Below are positions 16,095 through 19,939 of a stretch of DNA of 19,939 bases, one piece after another. Position numbers and translations under genes: made by a program. Source of the stretch: Pilatotrama ljubarskyi (lineage: Eukaryota > Basidiomycota > Agaricomycetes > Polyporales > Polyporaceae); contig MU277834.1 in NCBI GenBank assembly GCA_022385805.1, forward strand, positions 1-19,939. Direction: 5' to 3'. The notes under the pieces were generated by a model, which had not been told where the DNA came from, made no database searches, and was given only the letters and a program-made list of their open reading frames with translations. Every line of letters begins with the position of its first letter. Position 1 is the stretch's first letter.

Positions 16095-17144
16095 ATGCCT
16101 CATCAGTCGCGCCCTGTTAGCTTCGGCATTCTCGACCATTTCGACAACAGTGCCGGACTCTTCTCCCTCCCCCTCGAATATCACGACCTCTTCCGCATCT
16201 TCCATGATCTTAGCCGTTACTTCCCAGTCACCCGCTTCGTCAACCGTCAAGGACTCGATGTTCTCCAGGCCGACCCCTTCGCAGTTGAGCTCATCACGCG
16301 CCTCGCAGCTGACCTCCTTCTTCGCATCACCGCTGCATCTCACGGCGGATCCCTCCCCCTCTTCCGAGCGGGTTGGAACGTCTTTCGGCGCGGCTCCCTC
16401 GAAGAACTGGGCCTCGTCACGCCGCCGCTTTTCGACCTCTTGAACCGCTGGCACGGACGACTCCCTTTCGGCACTGCTCTCCCATCCTCGGAGTTTCGCG
16501 AACGTGTCGACGAGCTCTGCGAGGCGGTTTCCGGCACACGCGAATGGCTCGGAACGGCTCAGGGCCGCACCGCGATTCTCGCACCTCGTGTCGGCTGGAA
16601 CTGGCTGTATAGCGCGCGCACCGCTTCAGGCAGTTTCCATTCATCATCCAACACCAATGGCGAACCTCGAGCCGAAGAGGAAGGACTCGTGCCCGACGGT
16701 ACTGTTATTCCTCATCCAGTCCTCAGTTCTACGGCCCAGAACGCTCTCATTCCGCACCCAAACCCAGACGGCGGTGCGGCGATCTCATCCTCGGCCGAAC
16801 CGAGCTCTTCCACCGCGTTGATCCCGCATCCCATCTACAGACCGGGCGCGCAGAACGCGCTCGTACCCTCCCGACCCCCGACTCCGTGGGCGGGACCGTC
16901 TACTGGGGCCGTGGCGCCACCTAACTCCCCGGAGCTGCCTTCTTCGCCGCCGCCTCCCTATTCCAACTCCGTCTACTCCGAGGACTCCTCCTCCTCCGGA
17001 ACGTATTACACCATCTACGAGACGGATGAGACGAGCGAGGCGTCGGATGAGGAAGGTCCCCAACCGGAGTACCATGAGGCAGGCGTTCAGACCAACCCCA
17101 TCTATATTTCCGACTCCTCAGACGATGAAGACCTGTACGAGTGA
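16095..17144 (+). CDS. ORF3: novel 349-aa protein in the env position of the gypsy element
   Basis: The start is the first ATG after the internal TATA box, with A at -3; the frame is open further upstream but without an ATG. Residues 1 to about 185 look like a folded, helix-rich domain (GILDHFDNSAGLFSLPLEYH, later LFDLLNRWHGRLPF). After that the chain is Ser/Pro-rich and low in complexity. It has three IPHP motifs (VIPHP, NALIPHP, ALIPHP) with AQNAL repeats, a PPPPY motif at 285-289, which matches the PPxY late-domain/WW-ligand pattern, and an acidic C-terminus with IYISDSSDDED at 336-346, the form of a SUMO-interaction motif. No signal peptide, transmembrane stretch or cysteine pattern is visible, so it is not a classical envelope protein. 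I recognise no family. It may be a captured host gene or a lineage-specific accessory protein. It ends 53 bp before the 3' LTR. Confidence 0.8.
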   Translation: MPHQSRPVSFGILDHFDNSAGLFSLPLEYHDLFRIFHDLSRYFPVTRFVNRQGLDVLQADPFAVELITRLAADLLLRITAASHGGSLPLFRAGWNVFRRGSLEELGLVTPPLFDLLNRWHGRLPFGTALPSSEFRERVDELCEAVSGTREWLGTAQGRTAILAPRVGWNWLYSARTASGSFHSSSNTNGEPRAEEEGLVPDGTVIPHPVLSSTAQNALIPHPNPDGGAAISSSAEPSSSTALIPHPIYRPGAQNALVPSRPPTPWAGPSTGAVAPPNSPELPSSPPPPYSNSVYSEDSSSSGTYYTIYETDETSEASDEEGPQPEYHEAGVQTNPIYISDSSDDEDLYE

Positions 17145-17187
17145 ATTGCGGTCGACGCATCCTTCCTTCTCGGTACGTGTCGAGTCT

Positions 17188-17197
17188 GGGGGGCGCG
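17188..17197 (+). promoter_or_regulatory. weak polypurine tract candidate
   Basis: GGGGGGCGCG is the only purine-rich run touching the 3' LTR and is interrupted by two Cs. A standard polypurine tract is longer. It is listed because plus-strand priming must occur next to 17198. Confidence 0.3.
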
Positions 17198-17668
17198 TGT
17201 TGTGGATCATGGACACTCACCACTGTACTTGGCAGGATTTCCGACTCGATACATCCCGAAAGTGACTGAACATTCTCCTTTCTTCTCTAGCCTTCCGTCC
17301 TCGATGAATGGACCTCAAAGGGGTCTCTAGAATTAGTTCGTAATTCCCAGAATGTGCTCGAATAGCTTAGAAGAGTCCGTACTATAGGTTCCGCACATGT
17401 ATATAAAGCGACGTTGAGGAAGAAGGAATACATCCTCGTTCTACCCGTCTAACCAGTCTAAGCGCCACACACTAGTGTGATTATAAGCCGTTCTAAGTAA
17501 GCAAGATAAGCTCTGTTTACACGTTGACAGAAGTCCAGTAAGCCGTGCGCTACTCGCGACTACGCTCTTCAGCGGACCACTCACACATCGACTCGTCGAC
17601 TCGTCGACGAAGGATTCCTCCCAGCTACTCTCTTCTATTCTCTCTTCGTAAGGCCCTTACTTACAACA
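17198..17668 (+). repeat. gypsy 3' LTR, 471 bp
   Basis: It has the same length as the 5' LTR and the same TGTTGT...ACAACA ends. Differences from the 5' copy are at 17221, 17253, 17515 and 17596. The second of these is CG in the 5' LTR and CA here. A TATA box is kept at 17400-17407. Confidence 0.97.
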
Positions 17669-17673
17669 TGCGT
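17669..17673 (+). repeat. target-site duplication TGCGT, right copy
   Basis: It is identical to 8138-8142, and the flanking sequence continues the inverted-repeat arm interrupted at 8142. Confidence 0.95.
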
Positions 17674-17703
17674 CAGGTGACAACTTTTATGCAAACGGTA
17701 ATA
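17674..17703 (+). repeat. right part of the split inverted-repeat arm
   Basis: It contains GTGACAACTTTTATGCAAAC and GGTAATA. The 32-bp motif formed with 8141-8142 recurs inverted at 19364-19395 and direct at 19727-19758 (3 mismatches to the latter). Confidence 0.8.
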
Positions 17704-18201
17704 GTGCTAGAGGTGCTAGTAAAGTTTTTGCTATTTTCCACTTGTCCTGACCAAACATACAGCTTCTGATCCTTAGCAGGTGCATTTCTGACTTCTCATA
17801 GTGATGTGATATACTGTTAGGAAGCTACTTTCAAACTGAATGCAACTACGTGATTAATGAGCTTGTGTAGTCAGATATAGAGGTACTAGTAGATTTTTGT
17901 ATCCTCTCCACTCAGTCATAGACACACTTTTCAACCTCTTTACTAAGTACTCACAGGCACAACATTAAAAAGCTATTTTCAAGGTCAATCTAGCTATGTA
18001 CATCATGGGCAAAATGATCAGATCTGAAGGGGCTACTACAAATGCATTTGTTCTCTATTTTTGTCTGCCTAATAAAATACGCTCAGCTTCTGGTCCTCAG
18101 AGGCTTGTTGAGAAGCTTGTTTTCTGAGTCTGTATTTACAAATTATATACCATGAAAGATCTAATTCCTAGTGAGATATAACAACTGTGCTGATTGTTAC
18201 C
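17704..18201 (+). repeat. degenerate tandem repeat, period about 150-170 bp
   Basis: Blocks such as GGTGCTAGTAAAGTTTTTG (17712), GGTACTAGTAGATTTTTG (17882) and GGCTACTACAAATGC (18031) recur with similar neighbours: AAGCTACTTTCAA (17822) and AAGCTATTTTCAA (17970), and ACAGCTTCTGATCCT against TCAGCTTCTGGTCCT. A further related block follows at 19064-19150, suggesting that the 855-bp element landed inside the array. The stretch is AT-rich and has no coding frame. Confidence 0.55.
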
Positions 18202-18217
18202 TACACGCCCAGACGAG

Positions 18218-18240
18218 CCAGATGTCGGAATGACATCTGG
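18218..18240. other. perfect 9-bp hairpin in the left end of the 855-bp element
   Basis: CCAGATGTC and GACATCTGG flank the 5-nt loop GGAAT. The other end of the element has a looser equivalent (CAGATATCGGTCCGACGTCTGG), so a terminal hairpin may be part of its design. Confidence 0.7.
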
Positions 18241-18436
18241 TCGGATTTCATCCGGTGGAGGCCCGCCCGACACCCGGCTGATGCAGAGCAAATAACTGAG
18301 CAATATCTGGCAACGGGACCGGCTAGATGTGTGATGCCCGTCAACGGGCCAGTACCCAGCGCCGGATATTGGTGGGGCGTGCGGCAGATATCCACCGGAT
18401 ATCTGGCTTTACGTATGTGCACAACAAAAAGAAAAT

Positions 18437-18508
18437 GTAGCACCGAGATTCGAACCCAGTGTGACGTACCCATCGCCTAGCTCCTTACCGCTGCACTACC
18501 GCAGCTTT
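18437..18508 (-). repeat. tRNA-like module, left arm, minus strand
   Basis: On the minus strand GCGGTAGTGCAGCGGTAAGG resembles a tRNA D-arm/A box, and TGGGTTCGAATCTCGG (18458-18443) is a near-consensus B box with T-loop TTCGAAT. A TTTTT tract follows at 18430-18426. The acceptor and anticodon arms do not form properly, so it is tRNA-derived rather than a tRNA gene. Confidence 0.6.
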
Positions 18509-18802
18509 CACTACGTCATTACTCACACAGTTATATATCCTCAATACCTCGGGCTACAGAAAAATCCTAAGTCCGATTTCAGAGTGCAGACACTTGATGG
18601 CATCCGTGCTCCTTCCCTTCAATGCACGGGGGGACTCAAGCTGCGTTCTTTGCAAGCTACACTATGCTAGAACCTCACAGATGTACTGTATAACATAATC
18701 TCACTACTAGCAATGCTGGAATAGCCCCTCTTTGTCAGGAAAACCCCAGCACTCACTGAGTGAGTACAGTATGAGTTGCATGAGCAAAGCCTAAAGTCAA
18801 AG

Positions 18803-18882
18803 GCCTTCATGGCGTAGTGGTCGTGTGCGGGTGCTTGTGACAGTGTATCTCGAGGTTCAAAACCTCGCCTCGCCCTCTTTTT
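18803..18882 (+). repeat. tRNA-like module, right arm, plus strand
   Basis: GGCCTTCATGGCGTAGTGGT (A-box-like) and GAGGTTCAAAACCTCG (a stem-loop with B-box-like GGTTCAAAACC, 18854-18864) are followed by a T5 tract at 18878-18882. The distance from the T5 tract to the next CCAGATATC is similar to the left arm, so the two arms share a plan. No functional tRNA fold is visible. Confidence 0.55.
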
Positions 18883-19063
18883 CGAGCGCTCCACGTAACT
18901 CCAGATATCTGTCCGACATCTGGCACAGGGTGGTCGGGTATTTGGCATCAGACATTTGTCGGGTGACGCGCGAAAGGTAACGGTTCGGTATTGGTCACAC
19001 ATCAAACCGATATCTCGGATTTCAGATATCGGTCCGACGTCTGGCTCACCCGAGCGTGTACCA

Positions 19064-19363
19064 TCAGATTTGAAGGGGGTGGTGATGGCTTTGCTGTTCT
19101 TTACTCATATCTAGTCAAACACACAGCTTCTGACCCCTTGCAATCTTCTTTACTGTGTTTTCCTAGACATACTTGGGGAGAGTGGGCCATTTCTGGCATG
19201 CACAATTAATGAGGTATGAGATGGGTGCTCATTGTCAGTATAATGACATTTGTTACTAAGATCTACTTGTTATATGTGAAAATACACATTTTAATGCAGA
19301 AGCTGGATTGTGAACAAGTATTACAGTCAAAAGTGACTTGTAGTTAGCAATAAAGTGATCTAT
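19064..19363. other. AT-rich stretch, repeat remnant, no gene
   Basis: The start (CAGATTTGAAGGGGGTGG, later CACACAGCTTCTGACCCC) is related to the tandem blocks at 17712 and 18031. The remainder shows no motif, repeat or frame that I can support. Confidence 0.45.
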
Positions 19364-19425
19364 TATTACTCTTTGCATAAAAGTTGTCACATGACACTTT
19401 TGTGCTCCATGCCGCATTCCGGATG
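19364..19425 (-). repeat. inverted partner of the split arm (8111-8142 plus 17674-17703)
   Basis: The reverse complement matches the joined left arm over 62 positions without gaps at about 80%, including TGACAACTTTTATGCAAA and CATCCGG.ATGCGG. With the gypsy element removed, the two arms would enclose about 1.66 kb (17704-19363). Confidence 0.8.
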
Positions 19426-19726
19426 TCAAGAAATTGTTGCAGCTCACAGAGCTCATGGAATCAGATGCTTCCTTAGTCTGAGTAAAGATCAAAATATATG
19501 ACATTTTCTGATATATGTTTTGGATGGAGAATGAGGCTTTCATGCTCTACTTTGGACATTCAGCCCAGCTCATGGTAGGTGTAGCTGAGATAACCATAGC
19601 AGGCCATTTGGCCAGCTTCCTTGTCACCTCTCCACCCATTTTATATGTATATCCAAAGAGAAAAATCTGATGAACTGACTACAAGACAGATCAAAATTTA
19701 TGAGGGTCTCTGTACTAGGCTACAGA
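19426..19726. other. 300 bp without a supportable feature
   Basis: AT-rich sequence with no open frame of interest on either strand and no repeat that I can detect. Confidence 0.4.
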
Positions 19727-19758
19727 GTCACGTAACAACATTTATGCAAACGGTAATA
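19727..19758 (+). repeat. third copy of the 32-bp TTTATGCAAACGGTAATA motif
   Basis: It matches the motif at the gypsy insertion site at 29 of 32 positions, in direct orientation. The sequence beyond it on either side is not clearly related, so it may be the conserved end or core of a repeat family. Confidence 0.75.
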
Positions 19759-19939
19759 AGCTGTTATGTGGTGCTGTATTATTATAACTCAAACTCACAC
19801 TCATAGAAATGACTACAATCATATTCAGCATTTGCATTGCATCAGTGCAAGTAAAATACTGGAATTGTACATTGTAAGTCAAGCCATTGAGGCTAACCAT
19901 GGGGTTTATAGCTATCATTATAATGAAGTTGTGTCTACA
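19759..19939. other. AT-rich window end, nothing identified
   Basis: No coding frame, repeat or structure that I can support. Confidence 0.4.

Larger units (their letters stand above)
8143..17668 (+). mobile_element. full-length Ty3/gypsy chromovirus, 9,526 bp, with extra 3' gene
   Basis: Two 471-bp LTRs with TGTTGT...ACAACA ends flank gag, pol and a third sense gene, and the whole is bordered by TGCGT duplications. The LTRs differ at only four positions (8166/17221, 8198/17253, 8460/17515, 8541/17596), so insertion was recent. The pol order protease, RT, RNase H, integrase, chromodomain defines a chromovirus. The RNase H segment with PIKIKDLRG and HIERVIAYWSRILKSAERNY is typical of elements abundant in agaricomycetes. 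All long frames are intact, but the RT catalytic box is YIND. The element sits within an arm of an older inverted repeat. Confidence 0.97.
18204..19058. mobile_element. 855-bp TA-flanked inverted-repeat element with two outward tRNA-like modules
   Basis: The ends CACGCCCAGACGAGCCAGAT and the reverse complement of the right end, CACGCTCGGGTGAGCCAGAC, agree at 21 of 26 positions, and all five differences are transitions. TA lies on both sides (18202-18203 and 19059-19060), as after TA-specific insertion. Both sub-terminal zones are full of GATATC/CCAGAT words. Each arm holds a tRNA-like unit pointing outward, followed by a T5 tract. No transposase frame is present, so it would be non-autonomous. 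The alternative is two copies of one tRNA-SINE family head to head. Confidence 0.55.

Noticed and set aside
16023..16454. 143-codon minus-strand frame opposite ORF3
   Set aside because: Low-complexity Glu/Val-rich translation, no start signals, and opposite a better-supported sense gene with a TATA box.
16095..17144. ORF3 as a retroviral-type envelope protein
   Set aside because: It has the env position, but no signal peptide, no transmembrane helix, no cysteine pairs and no furin-like site.
17545..17769. 74-codon frame starting in the 3' LTR
   Set aside because: It spans the LTR, the target-site duplication and flanking repeat, so it cannot be an ancestral gene.
18437..18882. Two functional tRNA genes
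   Set aside because: A and B boxes are recognisable, but the acceptor and anticodon stems do not pair; they are better explained as tRNA-derived repeat modules.

Overview
The window looks like nuclear DNA of a basidiomycete fungus, most likely an agaricomycete. Three things point there: a chromodomain Ty3/gypsy element of the type common in mushroom-forming fungi, a Ty1/copia element primed by a half-tRNA, and a hypothetical gene whose predicted introns are 56-65 nt long. Nearly everything here is transposable-element sequence or its debris. I see no CRISPR array, no rRNA and no convincing functional tRNA gene.

Layout. (1) 1-4151, minus strand: a broken Ty1/copia element. Its right LTR (3835-4151), its initiator-Met half-tRNA primer site and a gag-protease-integrase reading frame survive. 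Almost all of the reverse transcriptase and the last part of RNase H are deleted, and the left LTR runs off the window. (2) 4152-4434: the 5' part of an unrecognised minus-strand gene into which the copia element appears to have inserted. (3) 4975-5660: GC-rich degenerate repeats built on CGGAGT(T), including a 22-bp tandem array. (4) 5657-6972, minus strand: an intron-containing gene of unknown function with an internal TGA. (5) 7365-7700, minus strand: a probable remnant of a non-LTR retrotransposon, followed by a 41-nt hairpin and a 15-bp triplicate. (6) 8014-8142: a tRNA-like head and half of an inverted-repeat arm. (7) 8143-17668, plus strand: a complete, young Ty3/gypsy chromovirus of 9,526 bp. 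It has two 471-bp LTRs that differ at 4 positions and a TGCGT target-site duplication. It carries gag, then pol in the same frame after one TGA, and a third sense-strand gene (ORF3) in the position where retroviruses carry env. (8) 17669-19939: AT-richer repeat territory with the rest of the inverted-repeat arm, degenerate tandem repeats of about 150 bp, and an 855-bp TA-flanked element holding two outward-facing tRNA-like modules.

How the parts relate. The gypsy element landed inside one arm of an older inverted repeat, so the order of events can be read directly. Its gag, protease, RNase H, integrase and chromodomain all look intact. The catalytic reverse-transcriptase box, however, reads YIND instead of YIDD, so this copy is probably dead or depends on enzyme from elsewhere. 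The most interesting feature is ORF3. It has its own TATAAAAG box 88 bp upstream of its first ATG, an apparently folded N-terminal region, repeated IPHP motifs, a PPPPY late-domain-like motif and a C-terminal SUMO-interaction-like motif. It has no signal peptide or membrane segment, so it is not a conventional envelope protein. Several lesions across the window (LTR differences, YIND, in-frame TGA codons) fit C-to-T change at CpG, as expected where repeats are methylated.
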